A stretch of 64,000 bases of DNA from an uncultured Eggerthellaceae bacterium (GCA_910588905.1 CAJURZ010000010.1:13996-77995); one strand, 5' to 3'. Numbered from the stretch's first letter, positions 31,928-40,452 are shown. Notes: generated from the sequence alone by a model not told the origin. Numbers and translations are program-made.

Positions 31928-31967
31928 GATGTTGGGGCCGGAAGGGGGGTTAGCCAGCCCCAACATC
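31928..31967. promoter_or_regulatory. Intergenic hairpin between ferredoxin subunit and Cys-rich gene
   Basis: GATGTTGGGGC (31928-31938), 18 bases, GCCCCAACATC (31957-31967): a perfect 11-bp stem just upstream of the Cys-rich gene's RBS, without T tract. It may set different mRNA levels for the enzyme and transporter parts. Confidence 0.55.
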
Positions 31968-32004
31968 TGAGAGAAGCGCCGAAGGCTCGGGCCCTTTCTC
32001 TGTC

Positions 32005-32349
32005 TTAGGGAATGAAGATGGCTGCCTTCTTGCCCTTCTCAGCCAGCTTCTTGGCACACTCTTCGATGGTGCCGTAATACAGGACCTTCGCCTGGCAGGT
32101 CTGGACGCAAGACGGCACGAGGCCGCGCTCCACGCGATCGGCGCACAGATCGCACATCTCGGTGGGATAGGCGATGAAGTCCCAGTGCCACTTGCCCTCA
32201 GGGGCGTCTGGGTAATGGAGGGGCCTATCCTCCAGCACCTTGATGCCATTGGTCTGAGGATCGAAGTCATGCTCGTTGCGGCAGGCCAGCTCGCAGCTGT
32301 GGCAGCCAGAGCAGAACTCAAGATCTAGGTACAGGGCATGTTGCGTCAT
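32005..32349 (-). CDS. Two-cluster 4Fe-4S ferredoxin subunit of the molybdoenzyme
   Basis: Electron-transfer partner of the adjacent molybdopterin subunit, 114 residues. Eight cysteines form two groups: C13-x2-C16-x2-C19-x3-C23 and C66-x2-C69-x11-C81-x3-C85 (CDLCADRVERGLVPSCVQTC), the DmsB/NrfC-type arrangement. Relatives in DMSO-reductase-like complexes usually have about 190 residues and four clusters; this one has cysteines for only two. No signal peptide. Its ATG overlaps the stop of the catalytic gene by four bases, so the two proteins are made together. No membrane anchor subunit is encoded nearby. Confidence 0.92.
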   Translation of the reverse strand: MTQHALYLDLEFCSGCHSCELACRNEHDFDPQTNGIKVLEDRPLHYPDAPEGKWHWDFIAYPTEMCDLCADRVERGLVPSCVQTCQAKVLYYGTIEECAKKLAEKGKKAAIFIP

Positions 32350-34793
32350 TTCGTTACCCCCATCTCTTTCTCGTAGTCAACGGGATCGACCACGGGAGAG
32401 TCGGCGGGACGCCACGTCTCTTGGACGGTGAACTCTTCCTGGCGGCTCTTCTCGAGCACGATGTGGTCAGGCTCATTCGGGCCACCAAGGCTGTCTGCCT
32501 TGCGAATGCCGCAGATCATGGACTTGAAGGTATTGCCGAAGCCGGTCTTGGCGTTCACGCTGTTGGGCATGAGCATATTGACATTGGATTTCCAGTTGCC
32601 GAAGAGGTTGGGCTCAGCACCTTCCTCTTCCGGATACCAGAAGCCGTGCATGCAGTGGACGACGCCCTTCTTGATGATGGGGGTCACCCGTGCCATCTGA
32701 CGGATGCAGCCATAGGGAGAGAACACCTCTACCCAATCGCCCTCTTGGATGCCATAGGCGGCAGCATCTTCGGGATTCAGATCCACCTGCGGCCACGGGG
32801 TGATCTGGCGAAGGGAGGGAACCTGCTTGTGCTCAGAGTGGAAGAACTCCTGGCGACGAGCGCCGGTGGTGAGCACGAAGGGATACTGCTCCTTCATCAT
32901 CTCGGGCATGGTGGTGGGACCATAGGCTGCCGGCTCGTAGTAGGGCAGCGGATCCTCATCGAAGCTGGCGTAGGCATAGGAGTAGAGCTCCACGCGACCG
33001 GTCTGAGTGGGGAAGCCCACCTGGCCGTCCGGACGCAGCTTGCCCTCTTTGTACTTGTAGTAGGGCTCGTTGGACATGGTGACCACGCTATCGCGAAGCT
33101 GATCCCAGGGAAGCCAGCTGCGGAATACGTGGAAGTTGTTGTACGCCTCATCGTCTTCGAAGCGGTTCCAGAAGTCCGGATAGGTCTTCTTGCCCACTTC
33201 CAGCATGATCTCAACGTCGGACTTGCATTCGCCCACCTGGACGCACTTGTTCTGCGCACCGTAGAAGGAAGCGTTCAGGCCATAGTGGGTGACCACCATG
33301 CCGTCGTGCTCGATAGTGGAGGCTACGGGCAGGAACACATCGCAGCAAGCCATGATGGTGGGGTTCATGAACAGGTCAACGGCGAAATTGAAGTCGAGAC
33401 GCTTGAGAGCACGCCACCACCGTTGGGGTTCTGCGCCAATGGCGGTACCCACCGGGTTGGAGGAAACGAAGCCAGCCATATGCATCTGGTAGGGCTGATC
33501 CGTCTCCAAGCACTTCAGGAACTCGTCGGGCTGCACCGTCCAAAGGACCTGACCCACGCAGGGGTACTTATCCACGCCGATGCGCTTGTTGTACCAGGTC
33601 TCTGGGGTCATGATGCCGTTCTTGAGAGCCAGCTCCAACGTGGAGTCGGTGGCGTCATCAACCTTCTCGTCAGCGGAGATGGAACCGCCGTCACGTACCA
33701 CGTTACCCTGGTCATCGCCCATACCCAGCGTGGTGCCGCCGGGGGCATCCAGAAAGCCGGTGATGGACATGAGGGCCACCAGGCACATGCCCAGCTGGGC
33801 ACCGTTGGTGGATTCGTCGGTAGCCAAGCCCCAAGCAACGCTGGAGGGCTTCGCCTGGCCGTACATGCGGGCAGCCCGCCAGATCTGCTCCTCGGGAACG
33901 CCGCAGATCTCAGCGGCGCGGGAGGGAGGCATCTCCTGGACGCGCTCTACCAGCTCATCGTAGCCATAGGTCCACTTCTCGATGAAGTCGTGATCTACCA
34001 GGTCTTCCTTGGCCAGCACGTAGATGAAGGCCATGGCGAGGGCCGTGTCGGTACCGGGGAGCACTTGGAGGATCTCCTCAGCACGGGTACCCAGCCAGGT
34101 GATGCGGGGATCGACCACGATGATCTTCGTGCCGAACTGGCGCATCATCTCGATGACCGCATGGCCATAGAGGCCGTCAGGGTTGGAACGCAGCGGCTCC
34201 TTGCCCCAGATGAGAATGAGCTCAGGGGCCACGAAGCGCGGATCGTCATAGCGATCCGGGAACTTGGCAGCGTAGTCTATCTCGGGATAACCGCCACCCA
34301 TCATGAACGCGGTATTGGTCATACGCGGGCCATAGCAGGACCAGCCAGCCTGGGCATAGACGGAGTTCGGCGTACCGAAGACCAGGTTAGCCCACTGGGG
34401 GTACCAGTTGTTGGCCTCACGGCCGGTGCCACCGAAGACGGCGATGGTCTCAGCACCGTACTTCGCGGTGATCTCCTTGGCGGCATTCGCCACCAGATCA
34501 GTGGCCTCATCCCAAGAGCATTGCTCCCACTTGTCTTGGCCACGATCCTCCTTGGCGCGCTTCATCGGATGGATGATGCGGTCAGGGTGATAGATGTACT
34601 CCTTGAGAGCAAGGCAGCGCGGACACAGAGAACCACGGGTGATCGGATGATCAGGGTCACCCTCGATCTTCGTCACCTCGCCATCCTTCACGTGGACCTG
34701 AAGGCCGCAGCCTACGGGATGACATCCCGGAGGTGACCAAGCACAGGTCCTGAAGATGGTCTCGTCGCCTTCCTGGCGTTTCCATTCTTGCAT
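32346..34793 (-). CDS. Molybdopterin (bis-MGD) oxidoreductase, cytoplasmic catalytic subunit
   Basis: DMSO-reductase-superfamily enzyme of 815 residues. It lacks a Tat signal and should stay in the cytosol. The N-terminal Fe-S ligands are C17, C24, C29 and C57 (CAWSPPGCHPVGCGL ... SLCPRC), with C-x6-C-x4-C spacing instead of the common C-x2-C-x3-C. GDPDHPITRGSLCPRC, IIVVDPRITWLGTRA and the C-terminal dinucleotide-binding domain (VLTTGARRQEFFHSEH, YGIQEGDWVEVFSPYG) are clear. QAGWSCYGPRMTN holds the likely Mo-ligand region, with both Ser and Cys possible. Start 34793 has GAGGAGAGG upstream. With the small ferredoxin and organic-anion transporters, it resembles the pyrogallol transhydroxylase/catechol dehydroxylase branch known in Eggerthellaceae; the substrate is not known. 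Confidence 0.9.
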   Translation of the reverse strand: MQEWKRQEGDETIFRTCAWSPPGCHPVGCGLQVHVKDGEVTKIEGDPDHPITRGSLCPRCLALKEYIYHPDRIIHPMKRAKEDRGQDKWEQCSWDEATDLVANAAKEITAKYGAETIAVFGGTGREANNWYPQWANLVFGTPNSVYAQAGWSCYGPRMTNTAFMMGGGYPEIDYAAKFPDRYDDPRFVAPELILIWGKEPLRSNPDGLYGHAVIEMMRQFGTKIIVVDPRITWLGTRAEEILQVLPGTDTALAMAFIYVLAKEDLVDHDFIEKWTYGYDELVERVQEMPPSRAAEICGVPEEQIWRAARMYGQAKPSSVAWGLATDESTNGAQLGMCLVALMSITGFLDAPGGTTLGMGDDQGNVVRDGGSISADEKVDDATDSTLELALKNGIMTPETWYNKRIGVDKYPCVGQVLWTVQPDEFLKCLETDQPYQMHMAGFVSSNPVGTAIGAEPQRWWRALKRLDFNFAVDLFMNPTIMACCDVFLPVASTIEHDGMVVTHYGLNASFYGAQNKCVQVGECKSDVEIMLEVGKKTYPDFWNRFEDDEAYNNFHVFRSWLPWDQLRDSVVTMSNEPYYKYKEGKLRPDGQVGFPTQTGRVELYSYAYASFDEDPLPYYEPAAYGPTTMPEMMKEQYPFVLTTGARRQEFFHSEHKQVPSLRQITPWPQVDLNPEDAAAYGIQEGDWVEVFSPYGCIRQMARVTPIIKKGVVHCMHGFWYPEEEGAEPNLFGNWKSNVNMLMPNSVNAKTGFGNTFKSMICGIRKADSLGGPNEPDHIVLEKSRQEEFTVQETWRPADSPVVDPVDYEKEMGVTK

Positions 34794-34902
34794 GTACCTC
34801 TCCTCTCCCATTCACGAAAACCTCTCCTGCGCGGAGGGCCGCCATGGCTGTGCGAGACATGGGCTAGACCATCCGTTGCGCTTCTGATTCTGTTACCGGG
34901 GT

Positions 34903-34953
34903 GTCGCCCTGAGAAGACGGGTCATTTCTCAGGGCGACAAAACAGATTTGTCG
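34903..34953. promoter_or_regulatory. Overlapping dyads upstream of the molybdoenzyme operon
   Basis: GTCGCCCTGAGAA (34903-34915) and its exact complement (34926-34938) form a 13-bp stem with a ten-base loop. Sharing its edge is a second dyad, CGACAAA, five bases, TTTGTCG (34935-34953). The site lies between the LysR gene's stop and the enzyme's start, 110-160 bases upstream of the latter. It is a candidate operator. It does not fit the strict T-N11-A rule of LysR sites. Confidence 0.5.
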
Positions 34954-34997
34954 AGTCACGAGCTTGGTGGATAGCGAAGATGGGCAGCAGGAAGCGG

Positions 34998-35924
34998 CTA
35001 CACGCTGATGGCGCTGGCCGCGGCTTTGGCCGCAGAGACGTAGTTCCGATCCCCTTCGAAGGTATCCTGAATGCCGCGGATGAGCTTGGCGATGGCCGCG
35101 AACTTCTGTACATCCATTTGGAACAGGATGTAGAAGTGCCAGTCCAGACGAGGGTCATCTATGGGCACCGCACGAACGCCGTGAGGAGGGCATGTGGCGA
35201 ACTTCTTGGACACGAGGCCCATGACCTTATAGCGACGCACCATATGCACCATGGAACTGGTAGAGGTGATGACGTTGACCTCATCCTGATCGAACCGGAG
35301 CTCCTTCATCTGGGAGAAGAGCGGCTCGTACTGAAAGGGTGGCTTGGACATCAGCATGAGCTGCTGATCCTTGAGATCCATCACAGACAGGCTCTCCTTC
35401 TGCGCCAAAGGAGAATCCACATTCACCACGGCATAGGTTTGAGAGCTGGCTATCTCGCGCACATTGCACTCGGGGAACTCCCGCTTCATGCACATGACGA
35501 TGGCAAGATCGGTGCGTTCGGTGAGCACCAGCTCATAGCATTTCTCACAATCGCATTCTCGGATGCGCAGATTCCTCGAATAGGAATGGATGAAGGCATC
35601 CGTGGAAGAGGGGATGCCCGCGAAGAGGTTATTGCTGACAGCCAAGGTGAGCATGTCCGCTGTCGCCGGAGCGTCGGCGAACATGACATCGAAGTTCTCC
35701 ACTTGCTCTACGATGTCCCGGGCAGCGCGCACCGCTTCGAGGCCATCAAGGGTCAAGATCATCTCGTTGCCCTTGCGTTCGAAGAGGCTCGTACCCAGCT
35801 TGCCTTCGATCACCTTGACGGAGTGGGCTATGTTCTGGCGACTGGTGAAGCACTTCTTCGCCGCCTTCGCAAAGCTGGTGCTCTCAGAAGCTGCAACCAG
35901 ATGCCGCAGATGCTGTATCTCCAT
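34998..35924 (-). CDS. LysR-family transcriptional regulator
   Basis: Regulator of 308 residues. The N-terminal winged helix-turn-helix reads MEIQHLRHLVAASESTSFAKAA and SRQNIAHSVKVIEGKLGTSLFER, standard LysR. The effector domain (about 90-300) is diverged and carries an unusual cysteine group, CDCEKCYE (about 125-132), plus C145 and C153-type residues, which might bind a metal or sense redox state. Start 35924 lies after GAGGGGGTG. It is on the same strand and directly upstream of the molybdoenzyme genes, so local control is likely. The cysteine role is speculation. Confidence 0.9.
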   Translation of the reverse strand: MEIQHLRHLVAASESTSFAKAAKKCFTSRQNIAHSVKVIEGKLGTSLFERKGNEMILTLDGLEAVRAARDIVEQVENFDVMFADAPATADMLTLAVSNNLFAGIPSSTDAFIHSYSRNLRIRECDCEKCYELVLTERTDLAIVMCMKREFPECNVREIASSQTYAVVNVDSPLAQKESLSVMDLKDQQLMLMSKPPFQYEPLFSQMKELRFDQDEVNVITSTSSMVHMVRRYKVMGLVSKKFATCPPHGVRAVPIDDPRLDWHFYILFQMDVQKFAAIAKLIRGIQDTFEGDRNYVSAAKAAASAISV

Positions 35925-36080
35925 GACCCGAACACCCCCTCTGCACAGCCCGGGAGATGCCTCCGCTGCCAAGCAGCGGGAAGGCGATGCTATCCCGCAG
36001 CCTTATTGTGGAGCAGGGGCGTGGTCTCGGGTTGCTGATCCTCGTTGCGGGGTGGCAAATGGGTTTTGACGAAGGCTCGC

Positions 36081-37001
36081 TCAGACCGAAGAAAAGCCGC
36101 TCAGAAGCCCCCCCCCCGCATTTTCCAGCAGGGAGCGCCCGAGGAGAAGGTATGTCTCAGGGGGAAGCGTCTCACCGCGCATGCGTGGGCTGACATCGGC
36201 CGCTTCCAGGATCTGCGGCAAGGCCTCGATCATCCGTGTGCCCGAAGCGCCACGGCCAGCGAAATAGGCCTTGCAGGAATTCATGATGGTCTTCCGGCGC
36301 GAAGCGAAGGCAGCATCGGCCATGAGACAAGCGGCCTGGACCACCGCCTCGTCGGCCCACAGGGGCAGATCGTCTCTGCGATCAAGGCGGATGACCGTAC
36401 TGTCCACATGGGGCGGCGGCAGGAAGTCATTCCGGCTTACCGAGAACGTGCCCGCTGGCACCGCGCGCAGCGCCAGCTTGACCGTATAGGCACCGTAATC
36501 CTTACGACCCGGCTGGGCTGCCATGCGGCAAGCCACCTCCCGCTGCACCATGACCGTAACACTTGTGAGGGAGGGAAAGCGGACCAGGTGATCCAACACC
36601 AACGTAGCCGCCACGCCATAGGGCAGATTCGCTATGAGCTTATCCGGGATATGCCCCTTCAGGTCAGCTCTTTGCAAGTCCAGGGCGTCCTTGCGTATCA
36701 AGAGGAAGCGGTGGCGCAGCTCAGCCAGCGTATGCTCCAGCACATCCAACAAGGATGCATCCCGCTCCACCGAGATGACGAACCCAGCATGCTGGAGCAG
36801 GGCATGGGTGAGCGTCCCTATGCCGGGACCCACCTCTAAGACCGTATCCGCTTCGTTTACCTCAGACAGATCCAGGATGCGACCGATGACGCTGTCGTTG
36901 ACGAGGAAATTCTGACCGAAGGCCTTCTTGGGCGCCAAGCCGAAGCGCTCCAACACGGCACGGGTTGCCGTGGGGGTTGCCAAGGCAGAGAACTGCGTCA
37001 T
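36081..37001 (-). CDS. ksgA: 16S rRNA dimethyladenosine transferase
   Basis: KsgA (RsmA) dimethylates two adjacent adenosines near the 3' end of 16S rRNA during 30S maturation. Motifs: KKAFGQNFLVNDSVIGRIL, VLEVGPGIGTLTHAL (SAM binding), VISVERDASLLDVL and the catalytic NLPYGVAATLVL. 306 residues from ATG 37001 (AAAGGAC upstream). The last residues are encoded across a run of ten Gs (36117-36108), giving Gly-Gly-Gly then LLSGFSSV; one G less would stop the protein nine residues earlier. The gene closes the metG-tatD-FMN reductase run. Confidence 0.95.
   Translation of the reverse strand: MTQFSALATPTATRAVLERFGLAPKKAFGQNFLVNDSVIGRILDLSEVNEADTVLEVGPGIGTLTHALLQHAGFVISVERDASLLDVLEHTLAELRHRFLLIRKDALDLQRADLKGHIPDKLIANLPYGVAATLVLDHLVRFPSLTSVTVMVQREVACRMAAQPGRKDYGAYTVKLALRAVPAGTFSVSRNDFLPPPHVDSTVIRLDRRDDLPLWADEAVVQAACLMADAAFASRRKTIMNSCKAYFAGRGASGTRMIEALPQILEAADVSPRMRGETLPPETYLLLGRSLLENAGGGLLSGFSSV
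36108..36117. repeat. Ten-base C (G) homopolymer at the end of ksgA
   Basis: Ten Cs on the plus strand, coding Gly-Gly-Gly near the KsgA C-terminus. Slippage would change or shorten only the tail. Confidence 0.85.
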
Positions 37002-37098
37002 TGCCGTCCTTTCCAAGCTGAGCGGAACCCTTTCGCAGCGCAAGCTCTCACTGGCTTGCAGCTCCCATGGTACTGCAAGGAGCAGGATACCAGCCGTC

Positions 37099-37725
37099 CT
37101 ACAGAGACACCGCTTCGGCATCCTCCAAGATGACGCCCGCTTCAGAGATGCGCCCCCGCCAATCAAGGATGCTCGTCAGATGGAACCCGCACGCTCCCAA
37201 TGCTGAGCGTAGGATGCCCACGAGTGGATCGAACCCGTAGGGGTTATCCTCCTCCCCCACCACATGCACTTCGAAGGTGCGGCGAAGGTCAGTGCGAGTG
37301 CGGATATCAGACCAGAAGTAGGGCTGCAGGCGATCCAAAAGCGCCTTGAAGGGGGCGGGTGGACCGGCAAAATAGAGGGGGCACACTACGATCACGTGAT
37401 CCGCCGCGTCCAGATGCAGACGCACATCGCCCATGCCATCTGCCATGAAGCATTGATGAGCGGCAGCATCGCTCTTGAACGCCAGCGGATTCTGTCGCAG
37501 CGGATCGTCCTTCTCAGGGAGCTGCGGACACCCCTCCGAGCCTTTCGCCAAAGCCGCTTCGCACCGGTCGCAGCCGATGCAAGAGCCGATATCCAACGCC
37601 GCAACGGATACCATCGATACGCCATCATCGGGACATTCATCGATGCAGGCATCGAAGATCTCCTCGGCCAGATGCGCGCATCTCCCGTCCGGTCGGGGAG
37701 ACCCAACCAAGATGGTCCTATGCAT
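37099..37725 (-). CDS. NADPH-dependent FMN reductase-like flavoprotein
   Basis: Flavodoxin-fold protein of 208 residues. The flavin-phosphate loop is ILVGSPRPDGRCAHLAEEI, a cysteine pair follows in CIGCDRCEAA with GCPQ after it (as in iron-sulfur flavoproteins and relatives), and VCPLYFAGPPAPFKALLDRL is the isoalloxazine side. The start overlaps tatD by eight bases, so the genes are translationally coupled. The cysteines in CIGCDRC suggest a redox role beyond simple FMN binding; whether an Fe-S cluster is held is unclear. Electron partner unknown. Confidence 0.85.
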   Translation of the reverse strand: MHRTILVGSPRPDGRCAHLAEEIFDACIDECPDDGVSMVSVAALDIGSCIGCDRCEAALAKGSEGCPQLPEKDDPLRQNPLAFKSDAAAHQCFMADGMGDVRLHLDAADHVIVVCPLYFAGPPAPFKALLDRLQPYFWSDIRTRTDLRRTFEVHVVGEEDNPYGFDPLVGILRSALGACGFHLTSILDWRGRISEAGVILEDAEAVSL

Positions 37726-38713
37726 GGGACCCTCCTCTCTGCTGCCAGGCCGTGGGCCTGCGATCGAGCAACGTCAGAGCATTCTGATAGGTCATCTGAA
37801 GGAGCTCGATGCGCTCAATCTGGGAGGCGCCTTCGCCCAGCAGCTCCGCAAGGGCACGCTCTGCCGTGAACACCACCTGAGCTGGCTCGCAAGGCTGACC
37901 GCGCAAGGGCACCGGTGCCATGAAGGGAGCATCCGTCTCCAGCAGGAGCCTGTCTTGCGGCACCTCATAGATAGCGGCCCGGATGCCATCAGAGCGGCCG
38001 AAGGTGAGCGCGCCGCCGAAGGCCACGAAGCACCCCGCAGCCACCCATCGCTTGACCTCTTCAGCATCTGAGGTGTAGCAATGCAAGAGCACCCCCGAAG
38101 GATTCCAGCCCACCTTCTCAAGGATGGCATAGGCATCATCGAAGGCCTCTCGCACATGGAGCGCCACAGGTAGCTGCGCTTCCTGGGCGATGGAGACCTG
38201 GCGGGCGAACACCTCCTTCTGATCTTCCCGAGGAGAGAGATCATAGTGGTAGTCAAGGCCTATCTCCCCCACCGCGCTTACGCGCTCGTCTTCTAGACAG
38301 CGGATGAGGTCCGCCTCCACCTGAGGCGTGTACTCCTTCGCGTTATGAGGATGCACGCCCACAGCGATGCGCACCCGAGGCACGTCGTAGGGTGCCTGAC
38401 CGCAGCAGAGAGACCCCATCTGGCGCACATCCAGCTGGGCGGCCTGGATCCATTCCTCCAGCTGTTGGAAGGTGAGGGACCGAGAGCCGCCGTCCTCGGC
38501 TACATCCACGATGGTCTCCACGAAAGCAACCTCATGGGCTCCTGCCCGCGCCAAGGCCAGGGCAGGGTCATCGAGCATCTGCAAGTGGGCATGGGTGTCA
38601 GCGATGGGTGTCAGCAGATGGGGCGCATTCACCACCGATACGCTGCCGTTCTTCTTGGGCTTGCGGAAGAGCTCGTCGCGCGGAGGAGCCTCCATGGGCT
38701 CAGGAGATGTCAT
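37718..38713 (-). CDS. tatD: TatD-family metal-dependent DNase
   Basis: TIM-barrel hydrolase with 3'-5' DNase activity in known members. Metal ligands: ADTHAHL (HxH), VGEIGLDYHYD (Glu), VALHVREAF (His), VLLHCYTSD (His) and LLLETDAPFMAP (Asp). 331 residues, longer than the usual 260 because of a 40-residue N-terminal extension and an insert before VGVHPHNAKEY with two cysteines (SLCCGQA). It starts 22 bases after metG, the conserved metG-tatD order, with ksgA two genes on. Confidence 0.93.
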   Translation of the reverse strand: MTSPEPMEAPPRDELFRKPKKNGSVSVVNAPHLLTPIADTHAHLQMLDDPALALARAGAHEVAFVETIVDVAEDGGSRSLTFQQLEEWIQAAQLDVRQMGSLCCGQAPYDVPRVRIAVGVHPHNAKEYTPQVEADLIRCLEDERVSAVGEIGLDYHYDLSPREDQKEVFARQVSIAQEAQLPVALHVREAFDDAYAILEKVGWNPSGVLLHCYTSDAEEVKRWVAAGCFVAFGGALTFGRSDGIRAAIYEVPQDRLLLETDAPFMAPVPLRGQPCEPAQVVFTAERALAELLGEGASQIERIELLQMTYQNALTLLDRRPTAWQQRGGSHA

Positions 38714-38735
38714 CGGGACCGTCCCCTGGCGTCAT

Positions 38736-40316
38736 TCATTCGAATTCGGGGAGGTTATCCACATCCAAACGCGGGAAGAGCGGGTCCCCCACCTCGATGG
38801 GATTGCCTGCGGGCAGTTGGCCCCAAGCGCTTGCGGCTTGGATGTCCTCCACTCCCTGGATATCCCCCAGCCCCAGCCTACGGTAGACCTCAGCGGAGGT
38901 GCTCGGCGCAAAGGGAGCCATGTAGAGGGCCATCACGCGGATGGCCTCCAAGAGGTTGTACATCACACAGGACAGCTCATCGGCCTTTTCCGGGTCCTTC
39001 GCCAGCTTGAAGGGCTCCGTCTCCTCGATGTAGCGGTTCGCGCGGGCAGCCAGTTCCTGAACAGCAGCAGCCGCCGCCGTGAAATCCACATCAGCCATGG
39101 CAGCATCGTAGGTTGCGTAGAGGGCTTCTGCCAGAGGACGCAGCGGATCCTCACAGGTTCCTTCGCACGGAGCGGGCACCCGGCCGTCGAAGTACTTCTT
39201 CGTCATGTTCATGACACGGCTCACCAGATTGCCCCAGGTATTCGCCAGCTCATTGTTGTAGACCTGCACCATGCGCTCCATGGAGATAGCGCCATCGGCG
39301 CCGAATTGCACATCGGACATGAAGTAGTAGCGGTAGGCATCCACGCCGAAGATGGAGACCAAGTCAGCGGGCTTCAGGGCGTTGCCCTTGCTCTTGGACA
39401 TCTTCTCGCCCTTGGTGAGCAGGAAGCCATGGCCGAATACCCGGTAGGGCACATCCATTCCCGCCGCCATCAACATGGCAGGCCAGATGACGCAATGGAA
39501 GCGGATGATGTCCTTACCTACGAAGTGGTACTGCATGGGCCAGCGGGCCTCGAATTCGCCCGCGCGCTCTTCGCTGCCATAGCCTATGCCCGTGAGGTAG
39601 GCCAGGAGCGCATCAGCCCATACATAGGCCACATGGCCCTCATCGAAGGGCAGTGGGACGCCCCAGTCGAAGGTGGAGCGACTGATGGAGAGGTCTTTGA
39701 GGCCGCGGCTCACGAATGAGACGATCTCATTGCGGCGCGTCTCGGGCATGATGAAATCCGGATGCGCCGCATAGAAGTCAAGGAGCGGCTGCTGGAATTC
39801 GGATAGCTTGAAGAACCAGTTCTCTTCACCCGAGGCCATGAGCTGCACCGGACGCTTGCAATCAGGGCAGACGAATTGCCCGTCCTCGTTCTTCTCAAGA
39901 TCGGATTCGGCATAATAGGTCTCTTCGTGGACGCAGTACCAGCCTTCGTATGCCCCCTTATACAGGTACCCCTTGTCGTAGAGCTTCTGCCAGAACTGCT
40001 GCACGGTGAGCGCATGACGCGGTTCGGTGGTGCGAACGAAATCCGTGTACTGGATATCCAATGCCTCCCAAGCATCCCGGAAGGCCGGTTCCATGGAGTC
40101 GCACCAAGCTTGCGGCTCCATGCCATGATCCGCAGCCGTATCCGCCACCTTCTGGCCATGCTCGTCCATGCCCGTGACCAGAGCTACGTCTTTGCCATTC
40201 ATGCGCTGGTAGCGCGTGACCGTGTCAGCGGCGATGGTGGTGTACGCCGTTCCCAGATGAGGGGCGGCGTTCACATAGTAGATGGGCGTAGTGACCGAAT
40301 AGGTTTCCTTGGGCAT
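38736..40316 (-). CDS. metG: Methionyl-tRNA synthetase, short form
   Basis: Charges tRNA-Met. 526 residues, class I: the HIGH motif appears as HLGT in YYVNAAPHLGTAYTT, KMSKSKGNALKP is complete, GMDEHGQK is present, and a zinc knuckle is suggested by WYCVHEETYY with FVCPDCKRP. The C-terminal dimerisation and tRNA-binding domain is absent, as in many bacteria with the shorter type. First gene of metG-tatD-FMN reductase-ksgA. Confidence 0.97.
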   Translation of the reverse strand: MPKETYSVTTPIYYVNAAPHLGTAYTTIAADTVTRYQRMNGKDVALVTGMDEHGQKVADTAADHGMEPQAWCDSMEPAFRDAWEALDIQYTDFVRTTEPRHALTVQQFWQKLYDKGYLYKGAYEGWYCVHEETYYAESDLEKNEDGQFVCPDCKRPVQLMASGEENWFFKLSEFQQPLLDFYAAHPDFIMPETRRNEIVSFVSRGLKDLSISRSTFDWGVPLPFDEGHVAYVWADALLAYLTGIGYGSEERAGEFEARWPMQYHFVGKDIIRFHCVIWPAMLMAAGMDVPYRVFGHGFLLTKGEKMSKSKGNALKPADLVSIFGVDAYRYYFMSDVQFGADGAISMERMVQVYNNELANTWGNLVSRVMNMTKKYFDGRVPAPCEGTCEDPLRPLAEALYATYDAAMADVDFTAAAAAVQELAARANRYIEETEPFKLAKDPEKADELSCVMYNLLEAIRVMALYMAPFAPSTSAEVYRRLGLGDIQGVEDIQAASAWGQLPAGNPIEVGDPLFPRLDVDNLPEFE

Positions 40317-40427
40317 GACCTCTCCTGATGGGCTTCTCGGGATGTCTTGATGGTAGGTGCGATTCTAGCATGCAGCTGGCACCCCATGCATCTGATGGGC
40401 GCACGTCAGGCGGAACCGGGTGTAACG

Positions 40428-40452
40428 GGGGGCGACCACGGTCGGCCCCTAC
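40428..40452. repeat. REP-like palindrome that supplies the MATE gene's stop codon
   Basis: On the minus strand GTAG is followed by GGGCCGACCGTGGTCGCCCC, one more copy of the GTAGGGGCCGA family. The TAG in the foot (40451-40449) is the stop codon of the MATE gene. Confidence 0.75.

Noticed and set aside
32421..34736. 771-codon open frame on the plus strand
   Set aside because: It is exactly antisense to the molybdopterin oxidoreductase, whose motifs are unmistakable. Low-complexity His/Gly-rich translation and no RBS show it is a shadow of G+C-rich coding DNA.
34935..34953. Classical LysR T-N11-A box
   Set aside because: The dyad is real, but the bases at the required positions are C and G, so the strict motif is not met. 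Kept only as a general operator candidate.
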